Assembly (NCBI RefSeq): GCF_046054195.1
Contig: NZ_JBEQCS010000001.1
Span: 124,001-188,000, forward strand
Source of the DNA: Celerinatantimonas sp046054195
Lineage (GTDB): Bacteria > Pseudomonadota > Gammaproteobacteria > Enterobacterales > Celerinatantimonadaceae
Length of the DNA stretch: 64,000 nt
Direction: 5' to 3'
Shown here: one piece after another, positions 43,909-52,751 of the stretch
How the letters are laid out: each line of letters opens with the position of its first letter
How positions within the stretch are numbered: the stretch's first letter is position 1
Translations under genes and position numbers: made by a program
The notes under the pieces: generated by a model
Databases searched by the model: none
Seen by the model: only the letters and a program-made list of their open reading frames with translations
What the model was told of the DNA's origin: nothing

Positions 43909-45087
43909 TTAGGCTTCGGCCGTGCGCAGCTGTAGCGCCTGCTGATACCAGCTCAGCGCTTGTTCGTTTTCATGGCGGGCAGCGCTGATATCTCCTAGTA
44001 GCTTGCAATTTCGAGCACTGGGAGAGATTGCCTGACTTTTCTTGAGCGCTTCGCTCGCTTGTTCAAATTGACCATCGAGAATATAAACCGCGCCTAATAC
44101 AGTGAGCAGCGTTGCGTTGTTACTATCTGTTTTAGCCAGTGATTCAAGCTCTTTGCTGAATTGAGCGGCTTGATCTTTGGGAAGCCGTGGCAATATAGAC
44201 AGGGCAATTGGATCTTTTTGTTTTACCTGTTTTTTTAGCATACTAACGATGAGGTCGGTGCGCTGTAATTTGAGCAAAGCAGGCAGTGCTGCGCGTGACA
44301 ACCACGATTGCTGTTTTAGTTTGCGAGCAAGGCCATGCCAGTAGTTCTCTAATTCGCTCTCACCAGCATCTGCCAATTGCATAAATTTGCCGCGATAGCT
44401 AAATTCCCGCTCTTCTTGCCATCGCTGGGGCTGAAATTTACTCAATTGCTCTAATAATTCTAACTGTTTATCCCAATCCTGGTCCGCTTTGGCCAACTGA
44501 TAATGGATTTGCAGCGCTGAAGGACGATGGCGTTGATTGCTCGGTAACTGCTCAAGGAGTTTGCGAGCCGCTTCAATATCGCCATTTTCTAGTTTCAGTT
44601 TGGCGCGAGCCAGCCAGACCGCATGGCGCGTCTGTGAATCCCCACTTTGTTTATCTGCTTTAGAGAGTAATTTGTCGCTTAAATTGACCTCCCCCTGACT
44701 TGCCGCTGCGCGAGCCGCCGACAGATAGTTCAGCGATGGTGAATCACTGCTTTTGGCCGATTTTGCTAATTGTTGATGGGCATTTTGATAATCGCCCTGG
44801 TACAGCGATAAAAGGCCTTCTTGCGTCTGTTTACGAGCGATCGCTTGTTTGCGATTTTTCATGCTGTAACGCAATCCGGGAAAGAGTCGCCAAGTTTGTT
44901 TAACTAAAGCGCTTAGTAATTGGGCAAGAATGTAAATGACAATCAGGGCGCTCAGCGCACCAACGACTGACATTTCAATAGTATAATGACCTAAGGCGAT
45001 TAAAACATACCCTTGATGACCTTCAAGTAGCGGCCCGGCAATCATGCCAGCAGCGACCACCAAAAGTAGTAAGAACAGCCGAATCAT
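43909..45087 (-). CDS. hemY: HemY, TPR protein of the heme operon
   Basis: 392 residues. Two N-terminal membrane helices (LFLLLLVVAAGMIAGPLLEG and VGALSALIVIYILAQLL) precede TPR-like repeats (GDYQNAHQQLAKSAK, AARKLLEQLPSNQR, GQFEQASEALKKSQ, EQALSWYQQALQL). Inner-membrane protein of the hemCDXY operon; its role in heme synthesis is not settled and it is not the protoporphyrinogen oxidase also called HemY. Overlaps hemX by 4 bp (ATGA). Confidence 0.93.
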   Translation of the reverse strand: MIRLFLLLLVVAAGMIAGPLLEGHQGYVLIALGHYTIEMSVVGALSALIVIYILAQLLSALVKQTWRLFPGLRYSMKNRKQAIARKQTQEGLLSLYQGDYQNAHQQLAKSAKSSDSPSLNYLSAARAAASQGEVNLSDKLLSKADKQSGDSQTRHAVWLARAKLKLENGDIEAARKLLEQLPSNQRHRPSALQIHYQLAKADQDWDKQLELLEQLSKFQPQRWQEEREFSYRGKFMQLADAGESELENYWHGLARKLKQQSWLSRAALPALLKLQRTDLIVSMLKKQVKQKDPIALSILPRLPKDQAAQFSKELESLAKTDSNNATLLTVLGAVYILDGQFEQASEALKKSQAISPSARNCKLLGDISAARHENEQALSWYQQALQLRTAEA

Positions 45088-46163
45088 TTGGCCTCCTCCC
45101 TGGACGAATTTTGCTGGCTAATTTGATCAACGGCCTTGTCGATAAGTTCCACACTATTTAGCTGACTAGGTTGTATAACGGCAACGGACTGTTTTTGCAA
45201 CTGAGCAATGGCGTTCACTAAGTGATCCGCTGCTGGGTTGTGTGTAAAGTATTTGGACAGCCATTGACTGGCCTGAGTTAAACTCTGTTGATACAGTTTC
45301 GGTTGGCGGTTTCCTGCTGCCAGTGCCGCCTGCTCTAATTGTAGCTGCAAATTCTGTTTCAGGTACCAGGCTTTTTCTGGCGCTAACAATGGTTTGACAT
45401 CCCCATCTCGGCGACGCACGGTCACAAACTGATGAATAAATGTATGCCAGCTATCAGCAAGCTGTGTTTTCCAGGTTGGCTTTGCTGTCGCGGGTGTTTT
45501 GTCATCGGTCGCTTTGGGTAGATTCACACGCGTGAGCGCCAGATGAGCAATTTGCTCGCGCAGGCTGTTTATCTGAATCATGATGCCTTCGACATCTACT
45601 TTAGGTAGCGAGTCCAACTGGTTGATGTCATCGGCCAATGACTGGCGAAGTGGAATATATTTAGGGTCGTGCAGCTGAGCAATGCCTTTATCAGCGCTTT
45701 TCAGCAGCGCAATCGCTGAGCCAATATCGCCTTCGAGCCAAGCTTTGCGCGCAGCCAGATGCACTAAATATTGAGACTCGTACAGTCGCCACTGGTTCAA
45801 ATCGTGAATATTTAAGTTGGCCAACTGTTGTTTGAGCGCTTGGGTGGTGTTTTGCATTTGGCTTAGCACCACACGGCTTTGATTACTTTGTGTTTTCAGA
45901 TCGCTTTGAGTCTGAGCCAATTGCGCGCGTAATTGCGCTGCTTGTTTAGCCGCATCGGTTTGAGTGGAACTTAACGTGCTTTGCAATTGGGCATTTTGCT
46001 CGCTCAACTGCGCAACTTGTTGCGTCACCCCATGAATCTGCTGCCAGCCATACCCAGCTATAGCAACCGATACGATAAGCGCAATACCTGCAAGAACCCA
46101 TGGTCCTTTGGCGTGCTTAGGTTCCGGTTGCTCTACAACAGGTTGAGATGATTGATCGGACAT
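45084..46163 (-). CDS. hemX: HemX, membrane coiled-coil protein of the heme operon
   Basis: 359 residues. A cytoplasmic tail, a membrane helix (GPWVLAGIALIVSVAIAGYGW) and a long Q/A-rich coiled coil (~40-125), then a helical periplasmic domain (VHLAARKAWLEGDIGSAIALLKSAD). The family was once annotated as uroporphyrinogen methyltransferase but lacks that catalytic fold; function unclear. Between hemD (9-bp gap) and hemY. Confidence 0.92.
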   Translation of the reverse strand: MSDQSSQPVVEQPEPKHAKGPWVLAGIALIVSVAIAGYGWQQIHGVTQQVAQLSEQNAQLQSTLSSTQTDAAKQAAQLRAQLAQTQSDLKTQSNQSRVVLSQMQNTTQALKQQLANLNIHDLNQWRLYESQYLVHLAARKAWLEGDIGSAIALLKSADKGIAQLHDPKYIPLRQSLADDINQLDSLPKVDVEGIMIQINSLREQIAHLALTRVNLPKATDDKTPATAKPTWKTQLADSWHTFIHQFVTVRRRDGDVKPLLAPEKAWYLKQNLQLQLEQAALAAGNRQPKLYQQSLTQASQWLSKYFTHNPAADHLVNAIAQLQKQSVAVIQPSQLNSVELIDKAVDQISQQNSSREEAK

Positions 46164-46172
46164 AGAGGTTCC

Positions 46173-46904
46173 TTAAACAATAGATCTGAGAGTATCGATA
46201 AGCGCATCAACATGGGCCCCCCCACAGTTATACACATGGCGAAAAGGAAAATCGATCATTTGTATAATTCTTTTACTGGGGACAACCAAAGTACATTGAC
46301 TCAGCCAATCTTGCATTGCGGCTAACTGAGCCTGTTTTACAAGTGTGGTGACCTGTAATGCACTGGTGCATACAATGAAGTTTATACCGGCAGTTTGCCA
46401 GTGGTGAAATTGTGCTGCTGTGATCGACTGAGGAATTTGCCGATAACAGCATAATTCAGAGACCGTAAAACCGAGTGCCGTGAGTTGCCCTGGCAGCCAG
46501 TTGCGCGATGTCTCGCCGCGCAAAATAAGAATGTTAGCTGCCGTGGGAGCAGTGTTTTTAAGCGTGGCTAACAGGCCTTCGCTATTGGCCTGTTCCGGGC
46601 AAGTTACCTTAAGATTTAGCGCCTGCCAGCTTCGAGCTGTTTTCTCGCCAATGGCGAAATACTGGCAATTGGGCCAGTGCCGCAGTGTTAAAAATTCAAA
46701 AACCCGAGGACTTTGGGCAATGATGACATCAAACTTTGCCAGATATTTCTCTAGCGCCGCACCTTCTAATGTTGGCATTGCTGCAAATGCCAAAAGTGGC
46801 GCGGCCTGCACATCAAAGCCAAGCGTTTGCAGCGTTTGGCAATCGACTGCACACGCCGGTTGGGGACGGGTCAATAACAGATGAACGTTAGATGGAGTCA
46901 CCAC
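46173..46904 (-). CDS. hemD: HemD, uroporphyrinogen-III synthase
   Basis: 243 residues, two-domain HemD fold with the weak family motifs LLTRPQPACAVDCQTLQTLGF, DVIIAQSPRVFEFL, YFAIGEKTARSWQ, ILILRGETSRNWLPGQL and CYRQIPQ. It closes and inverts ring D of hydroxymethylbilane. Starts at GTG (two in tandem) and overlaps hemC by 17 bp. Confidence 0.93.
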   Translation of the reverse strand: MVTPSNVHLLLTRPQPACAVDCQTLQTLGFDVQAAPLLAFAAMPTLEGAALEKYLAKFDVIIAQSPRVFEFLTLRHWPNCQYFAIGEKTARSWQALNLKVTCPEQANSEGLLATLKNTAPTAANILILRGETSRNWLPGQLTALGFTVSELCCYRQIPQSITAAQFHHWQTAGINFIVCTSALQVTTLVKQAQLAAMQDWLSQCTLVVPSKRIIQMIDFPFRHVYNCGGAHVDALIDTLRSIV

Positions 46905-47820
46905 TGAGTTCCTGTAATATCTGTTGAGCGCCTCGGCTTAAGAGATCTTCGGCCAGTTGCTGACCTAATTGCTCACAATTTTCTCTTGGGCCGCACACTT
47001 GTCCCGTAATCAGGGTTTTTCCATCGGGGCTGCCAACTAACCCTTTGAGGGTCAGCTGATTGTTTTCATCAAGCGTTGCATAGCCGCCGATAGGAACCTG
47101 ACAACCACCGTTTAGGCGTGTATTCATGGCGCGCTCAGCTAGTACTCTATCGCGTGTGTCGGCATCAGATAACGGTGCAAGATACTGATGCAGACGAGTA
47201 TCATCGCTGCGACATTCAATCCCCACGGCACCTTGTCCACAGGCTGGTAGAATTTGCTCATCATTTAGAACTCTAGCGATGCGATCGCTTAATTCAAGAC
47301 GTTCGAGACCAGCACAAGCCAGGATGATGGCATCGTAATCGCCTGCATCTAATTTCCCAAGGCGAGTTCCGACATTACCGCGCAAGGTTTTAATCTCAAG
47401 ATCTGGGCGTAATGCTTTGAGCTGACTTTGGCGACGTAAACTTGAGGTGCCCACAACAGCTCCTTTGGGCAGCTGTTCTAAAGAGCTAACGCTATGGCTG
47501 ACTAGCGCATCAAATGGATTACCACGTTTGCAGATAGTGGTTAAGGCAAGCCCTTCTGGAAACGCCATTGGCACATCTTTCATGGAGTGAACGGCAATGT
47601 CGGCTCGGCCTTCTAACATGGCAACTTCTAACTCTTTGACAAACAGTCCTTTTCCGCCAATTTTGGCAAGAGGCGTATCGAGTAACTTATCGCCGCGCGT
47701 CGTAATCGGAACAAACTCGACCTGAAGATCATGATGATGGGCGAGCAGCGCGTCTTTGACATATTGGGCTTGCCAAAGGGCTAATGCGCTCTGACGCGTA
47801 GCAATTCGAATCGTAAACAC
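46888..47820 (-). CDS. hemC: HemC, hydroxymethylbilane synthase (porphobilinogen deaminase)
   Basis: 310 residues. Signatures: IRIATRQSALALWQAQYVK, TRGDKLLDTPLAKIGGKGLFVKELE in parts, VHSMKDVPM, GTSSLRRQSQL, RGNVGTRLGKLD, and the dipyrromethane cofactor cysteine in ERAMNTRLNGGCQVPIGGYA (Cys of NGGCQ). Joins four porphobilinogens. GTG start with AGAGGA nine bases upstream. First gene of hemCDXY, divergent from cyaA. Confidence 0.97.
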   Translation of the reverse strand: MFTIRIATRQSALALWQAQYVKDALLAHHHDLQVEFVPITTRGDKLLDTPLAKIGGKGLFVKELEVAMLEGRADIAVHSMKDVPMAFPEGLALTTICKRGNPFDALVSHSVSSLEQLPKGAVVGTSSLRRQSQLKALRPDLEIKTLRGNVGTRLGKLDAGDYDAIILACAGLERLELSDRIARVLNDEQILPACGQGAVGIECRSDDTRLHQYLAPLSDADTRDRVLAERAMNTRLNGGCQVPIGGYATLDENNQLTLKGLVGSPDGKTLITGQVCGPRENCEQLGQQLAEDLLSRGAQQILQELSGDSI

Positions 47821-48169
47821 GATGAATATCCTCTTTTCTTGAACGGGTCATGATAAAATACCGCAACGGGTATTATCGTATTTGCAGCCATAACAGCCTG
47901 TTAGGAGCTAAAGCTGCATTATGATAACATGCTTGGGGCAAAACATCTGTAATCAGGCGGCTGCTAAGCTATTGCATACGTGCTATTTATGCAGATATCC
48001 ACAGAGTTTATGTGTAGAATTGATATCCATCATTTTAGTGGTGGTTTTTTCATCAGTTTTATTTACCACTATTAGATAAACTGTTAACATCGTCACACTG
48101 TGATTGTGATTCGTTTATTCTGTTACCGGGGTATCGACCGCGGTCATTTAAAAATCTTTAGGTCCAGTT
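47821..48169. other. hemC/cyaA divergent intergenic region
   Basis: 349 bp carrying the promoters for both directions. Apart from the CRP-like site listed separately I see no gene, repeat family or terminator in it. Confidence 0.6.
48082..48097. promoter_or_regulatory. CRP-like site upstream of cyaA
   Basis: TGTTA-ACATCG-TCACA, nine of ten core bases of TGTGA-N6-TCACA, 73 bp before the cyaA start. E. coli cyaA is repressed by CRP-cAMP through a site at its promoter, so a matching feedback loop is plausible here. Confidence 0.6.
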
Positions 48170-50671
48170 TTGCAACAACGTATCGAAGAATATTTGGCTC
48201 GGGCCACTGAGTACAGTGACTGGCGACGAGCTTTTGCTATCCAAAGTATGAGTTCAAACGCTCGTCAGACATTTGAACTGATCCCCCTGTTGTTGCATTT
48301 TAACCATCCCTCTTTGCCTGGTTTTGTCGGTGATGAAACGCCCTGTGGCGTTAGTTTATTTCGCAGTAGTTCCCGTCATCAGGTCATGCTAAAAAACCAT
48401 TTTGGCTGTAGCGCACAAGAGCCGCAAAAGCGCCAAATTTGGGGTTTATACAGCATGGGCAGCACCGCTTCGATGGGCCAATCCAGTGATAGCGACCTGG
48501 ATATTTGGGTTTGTCATGGCAGTGACCTAAGCATTGCCCAACGCGCCCTTTTGCAGACCAAATGTAGTGCCATCAGTGAATGGGCGGCAGCGCGTCAGGT
48601 CGAGCTGAACTTTTTTTTAGTCGAAGAAAATCAGTTTAAATCGGGCGCTATTAGTGAATTGTCAGCCGATAATTGCGGCAGTGCTCAGCATCTATTATTG
48701 CTCGATGAATTTTATCGGACTTGTTTGCGCATCGCGGGTAAGCATTTGGTCTGGTATGCGGTGCCCGCTGATTTGCCAATCGCTTACGATGAGTTTGTCG
48801 CCGAGCAGCGCAATAACGGGATTTTTGATAACGAGCATTGGTTGGATTTAGGTGGGCTGGACAAAATTCCTGCCGAAGAATATTTTGGCTCCGCGCTATG
48901 GCAGCTTTATAAAGGGATTGATTCACCTTATAAAGCGGTGCTCAAACTGGTGTTAATGGAGTCCTATTCGGCTGATTATCCAAATACCCGTCTGTTGGCT
49001 TGTGAAACGAAATCGCGTTTTCAGCACAGTGATGTGTTCGATCACCGCATTGATGCCTATTTTATGATGTTGGAGCGGGTAACCGAATACCTGCAGCGCA
49101 TCCATGATAACAAACGGCTCGATTTAGTCCGACGCTGTTTTTACTTAAAAAATAATGAGCGGTTCAGCTTACCGAACCTTTTAGGCCATCATGATTGGCC
49201 ACGCCAGGTGATGAAACGGCTGGTGCGCGAGTGGAACTGGGATGATGACCGACTGCGTTATCTAAACTCTCGTCAGCGCTGGGGCGTGGTCGAGGTTAAA
49301 GCGGCTTATTCTGAGCTTTTAGATGCCTTAATGCTCAGTTATCGGAACCTGATTCATTTCGCCCGCTTAAATGATATTAGTGAGTCGATTAACGCCGAAG
49401 ATATTGGTATTTTGTCGCGCAAACTGTATGCCGCGTTTGAAAGTTTGCCTGGCAAAGTGACCCAGATTAACCCACAAATCTCGCCAGCTCTGGCTGAGTC
49501 TGACCTTTCATTTGTGCAAGTTGTCAAAGGCAGTGCCAATGCCACTGGTTGGTATCTGTATCGCCAGCCTTTGCAAAGCCGCATGATGGTTGGTGAAAAA
49601 GTGCTGGAGCACTCATCTTATATCAGCAAATTAGTCGCTTGGGGATATTTTAACCAATTGCTGGTGAGCGATACGCGCTTGCATATCAAAGCCAAAGCAG
49701 GCGATCTGGATAAAAGTAAATTACAAGAATTTACCGAAGATTTACGCCATGCCTTCCCGGTTAGAGTTCCGCCTGCTTCGAATCTGGCATTGACTCGCCC
49801 TTGTGAAATCAATCACTTAGGTATTTTCCTAAATTTGGAATCTGACCCAACTGCGAATTGGGCTGGTAAAGTCATCGAATTTGATGCTGCTGAGCCGGAT
49901 ATTTTTGCCTTTGGTGAACCTGCTGAATGTTTAATTGGCTCGATTGACTTGGTGTATCGCAACTCTTGGCATGAAGTCAGAACGCTGCATTTTAGCTCTG
50001 AACAAGCGGTGACGGATTCGCTGGTGACAATTTTGAGTAAAATGCACCGCGATGCAAATCCACCAGAGCACATTGATGTGTTCTGTTACTCCAGCCATTT
50101 CCGCTCGGTAATTGTGACCAACTACCGTAAATTACTGGTTGAATGCATTAGTTATCGTTTAGCCGCTTCTGAGTCGCGCCGTAAAATTAAAACGTTGATT
50201 CTTGGTCAGCACAAATACGGACTGTTTTTTGAAGAACGTGGTGTGTCGGTGAAACCGCTGGATAACAGTATCGATTTTTATACCGAGCATTCAAGCAGCA
50301 AACTGGAACATATGCCGCTGCGTCTGGATGCCGGCAAAGCCGTGACTATTCCACCAATTGTGAACGCTCAGGCCAGTGAAGGGTTAGTGCAGTATTTCTT
50401 TGAACAGCTTGGCAGCGATTTGAATATCTATATTGTCGATGAGCAAAATCGCGTAGAAGTGTATCAGCAGTTTGATGGCTCAAAAGATGAGTTAGTGCAG
50501 GGGATCAATCGGTTTTATACCTCAAGTCGCGACCAGTTTGATAGCACGCCAGCGCCGATTGATTTTAATTTGCCGCAGTTCTATGACATCGTCGAGCAGG
50601 ACGGCACTTTTGTTGTCCGTCCTTATCGAAGCCCCGTCTCACATGATCCGGCGCAACAAATTCAGGCATAG
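48170..50671 (+). CDS. cyaA: CyaA, class I adenylate cyclase
   Basis: 833 residues. The N-terminal catalytic domain shows LIPLLLHFNHPSLPGFV, GLYSMGSTASMGQSSDSDLDIWVCH in parts (the GS...DSDxD nucleotidyltransferase site) and LNFFLVEENQF; the C-terminal regulatory part ends near VVRPYRSPVS. Makes cAMP and in enterics is controlled by the glucose PTS enzyme IIA. The start is TTG, as in E. coli cyaA, where it keeps translation low. AGGT lies eight bases upstream. Confidence 0.96.
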   Translation: MQQRIEEYLARATEYSDWRRAFAIQSMSSNARQTFELIPLLLHFNHPSLPGFVGDETPCGVSLFRSSSRHQVMLKNHFGCSAQEPQKRQIWGLYSMGSTASMGQSSDSDLDIWVCHGSDLSIAQRALLQTKCSAISEWAAARQVELNFFLVEENQFKSGAISELSADNCGSAQHLLLLDEFYRTCLRIAGKHLVWYAVPADLPIAYDEFVAEQRNNGIFDNEHWLDLGGLDKIPAEEYFGSALWQLYKGIDSPYKAVLKLVLMESYSADYPNTRLLACETKSRFQHSDVFDHRIDAYFMMLERVTEYLQRIHDNKRLDLVRRCFYLKNNERFSLPNLLGHHDWPRQVMKRLVREWNWDDDRLRYLNSRQRWGVVEVKAAYSELLDALMLSYRNLIHFARLNDISESINAEDIGILSRKLYAAFESLPGKVTQINPQISPALAESDLSFVQVVKGSANATGWYLYRQPLQSRMMVGEKVLEHSSYISKLVAWGYFNQLLVSDTRLHIKAKAGDLDKSKLQEFTEDLRHAFPVRVPPASNLALTRPCEINHLGIFLNLESDPTANWAGKVIEFDAAEPDIFAFGEPAECLIGSIDLVYRNSWHEVRTLHFSSEQAVTDSLVTILSKMHRDANPPEHIDVFCYSSHFRSVIVTNYRKLLVECISYRLAASESRRKIKTLILGQHKYGLFFEERGVSVKPLDNSIDFYTEHSSSKLEHMPLRLDAGKAVTIPPIVNAQASEGLVQYFFEQLGSDLNIYIVDEQNRVEVYQQFDGSKDELVQGINRFYTSSRDQFDSTPAPIDFNLPQFYDIVEQDGTFVVRPYRSPVSHDPAQQIQA

Positions 50672-50724
50672 AGCCAGGGGCTGTTGACCTCTTGTGATTA
50701 GTTTTGCAGCAATCGGAGAGGAAT

Positions 50725-50913
50725 TTAGGCAGATAAACGTTGTGCCGTGTAGGTCTGCACAAAAAAGTTTAACGCTGGATAAATTCCTCTCAGATACTGC
50801 CCTTCGGGTTCATTTAAACCCATCCTGAACTTTGTTGCACCCTGCTTGCTTAACTCATTAAGCGACACAGGATGCGCCGCGTTCAAAATGCGTTTAATTT
50901 GAACAAAATTCAA
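50725..50913 (-). CDS. Small possible protein, unknown
   Basis: A 62-residue frame from a TTG, between the convergent ends of cyaA and cyaY's downstream side. It reads like protein (IKRILNAAHPVSLNELSKQG, EGQYLRGIYPALNFFVQ) but has no clear ribosome site or recognised family. It could be a real small gene, a decayed remnant, or chance. Confidence 0.25.
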   Translation of the reverse strand: MNFVQIKRILNAAHPVSLNELSKQGATKFRMGLNEPEGQYLRGIYPALNFFVQTYTAQRLSA

Positions 50914-50933
50914 CGACCAAAGATCAACAACCC

Positions 50934-51248
50934 CTAGTCAAGCGCTAGCTTCTCGCCGCTTTGTTTCTCGATAGCCGCCACGATAAAGTCATTGAGCTCG
51001 CCACCGCCACGATTATCCGTCCATTGGTTATCTTGATATTCAAAATGGTGACCATCAAATTTAGTGGCAACCCAGATCTGATGCAATGGTTCTTGCTTGT
51101 TAATGACGATATGAGAGCCGTTTTCAAAAAGCAGCTTTAATAGCCCGCCTTCGCCTTCATAATCAATTTCGCCATCATGATTATCCAGTGCCAGTTCCAT
51201 GCGCTCGAAAAATTGATCGGCTAATTGGTGAAATTCACTGTCTGTCAT
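50934..51248 (-). CDS. cyaY: CyaY, frataxin-like iron-sulfur assembly regulator
   Basis: 104 residues, frataxin family: acidic first helix (DSEFHQLADQFFERMELALD), EIDYEGEGGLL, GSHIVINKQEPLHQIWVATKFDGHHF in outline, and LNDFIVAAIEKQSGE. It binds iron and modulates IscS-driven Fe-S cluster assembly. Divergent from lptM, as in E. coli. Confidence 0.95.
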   Translation of the reverse strand: MTDSEFHQLADQFFERMELALDNHDGEIDYEGEGGLLKLLFENGSHIVINKQEPLHQIWVATKFDGHHFEYQDNQWTDNRGGGELNDFIVAAIEKQSGEKLALD

Positions 51249-51321
51249 GTTAGTTATCCTATTGCTTTTCTCGTCTTGGATGCGATGATAAAGGGATTTC
51301 TTACTGGATTAAACTCATATT

Positions 51322-51465
51322 ATGGTAACTCGTATTATATTGATTGCCAGCTTATTGATAGGATTGGCTGGTTGTGGACAAAAAGGACCACTGTATTCAC
51401 CGCATCCTTCGGCTAAGCCCAGTGCTGTGAGTCAAAATACGACTGCACAACCTGCAAACGAATAA
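51322..51465 (+). CDS. lptM: LptM (YifL), small lipoprotein assisting LPS transport
   Basis: 47 residues, below the usual ORF cut-off. Signal and lipobox MVTRIILIASLLIGLAGC with GLAG-C, followed by the family signature GQKGPLYSP and a polar tail. LptM helps fold the LptDE outer-membrane translocon. It lies between cyaY and lysA, its conserved place in gammaproteobacteria. Shorter than E. coli LptM (67). Confidence 0.93.
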   Translation: MVTRIILIASLLIGLAGCGQKGPLYSPHPSAKPSAVSQNTTAQPANE

Positions 51466-51494
51466 CTAGCACTCATTGCTAAAGAGGGATGACT

Positions 51495-52742
51495 TTGGAT
51501 TACTTTAATTATCAGGATGGCATTCTGTGTGCCGAGCAAGTTTCTCTGGCAAAGCTTGCCAAAGAACATGGAACTCCGTTGTACGTTTATTCTCGCGCAA
51601 CGATTGAGCGTCACTGGCAGGCATTTAATGTCGCCGCTGGAAAGCGCGAACATCTGATTTGTTATGCCGTCAAGGCTAACTCGAATCTAGGAGTTTTAAA
51701 CCTTCTAGCACGCTTAGGGTCTGGGTTTGATATCGTCTCTGGCGGAGAATTAGCTCGGGTGATTGAAGCCGGTGGCGATCCAAGTAAAGTCGTGTTCTCT
51801 GGTGTTGGCAAAACTGCTGATGAAATTGGCCAAGCGCTGGATGCTGGAATTTTTTGCTTTAATGTTGAATCAGAGAGCGAACTAGAGCGCATTAGTGAAG
51901 TGGCAAGCGCTTGTGGTCAGTGTGCTCCAATTTCGCTGCGTATCAACCCTGATATTGACGCTAAAACTCACCCCTATATATCAACGGGTCTTAAAGAAAA
52001 TAAATTCGGTATCGCTTATGAGCAGGCGTTGAGTGTTTATCAAAAAGCGGCCAGCTTGCCGGGAATTGAGATCCACGGGGTGGATTGTCATATCGGCTCA
52101 CAGCTCATTGAGCTTGCGCCATTTATTGAAGCGGTGGATAAGCTGCTGGTCTTAATTGATAAGCTTGCCGAAGTTGGCATCACTATCGCGCATTTAGATG
52201 TCGGCGGTGGCTTGGGTGTGACCTATAATGATGAAGAGCCTCCAGCGCCATCCGATTATGCCAAAGTGCTGCATGAACGTCTGGGTTCTCGCAATATCAC
52301 CTTATTGTTTGAACCGGGGCGGGCAATTATGGCCAATGCGGGCGTTTTGCTCACCAAAGTGGAGTATCTTAAATTAGGGCAAGATAAAAACTTTGCTCTG
52401 GTTGATGCGGCGATGAACGACTTGATCCGTCCGGCGCTCTACGGTGCTTGGCAAAAAATCGTGCCTGTTCAGCCTGACACTCAGGCACCAGAGCGTGAGT
52501 ACGACGTGGTTGGCCCTGTTTGTGAAACGGGCGATTTTCTTGGTAAATCACGCAAGTTAGCGATTCACTCAGGCGATCTGCTAGCGGTGCGCTCTGCCGG
52601 AGCCTATGGTTTTGTGATGAGCTCAAATTATAATTCGCGCCCTAGAGCTGCTGAAATTTTAGTGGATGCTGATAAAGCCTATGTGGTTCGCCAAAGGGAA
52701 ACTCGTCAAAGCCTGTGGGCGGGCGAACAACTACTGCCATAA
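51495..52742 (+). CDS. lysA: LysA, diaminopimelate decarboxylase
   Basis: 415 residues from a TTG at 51495, chosen because AGAGGG is six bases upstream and the protein then begins MDYFNYQDG as in Vibrio-type LysA; the ATG at 51489 abuts the ribosome site. Fold-type III PLP enzyme: Schiff-base lysine in CYAVKANSN, phosphate-binding GGGLGV, FEPGRAIMANAG, and the active-site Cys in GPVCETGDFLG. Makes L-lysine from meso-diaminopimelate. dapF follows after 9 bp. Confidence 0.95.
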   Translation: MDYFNYQDGILCAEQVSLAKLAKEHGTPLYVYSRATIERHWQAFNVAAGKREHLICYAVKANSNLGVLNLLARLGSGFDIVSGGELARVIEAGGDPSKVVFSGVGKTADEIGQALDAGIFCFNVESESELERISEVASACGQCAPISLRINPDIDAKTHPYISTGLKENKFGIAYEQALSVYQKAASLPGIEIHGVDCHIGSQLIELAPFIEAVDKLLVLIDKLAEVGITIAHLDVGGGLGVTYNDEEPPAPSDYAKVLHERLGSRNITLLFEPGRAIMANAGVLLTKVEYLKLGQDKNFALVDAAMNDLIRPALYGAWQKIVPVQPDTQAPEREYDVVGPVCETGDFLGKSRKLAIHSGDLLAVRSAGAYGFVMSSNYNSRPRAAEILVDADKAYVVRQRETRQSLWAGEQLLP

Positions 52743-52751
52743 GGAGGACTA

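Noticed and set aside
47995..48003. DnaA box-like ATATCCACA in the hemC/cyaA gap
   Set aside because: One mismatch to the consensus, single copy, no cluster.
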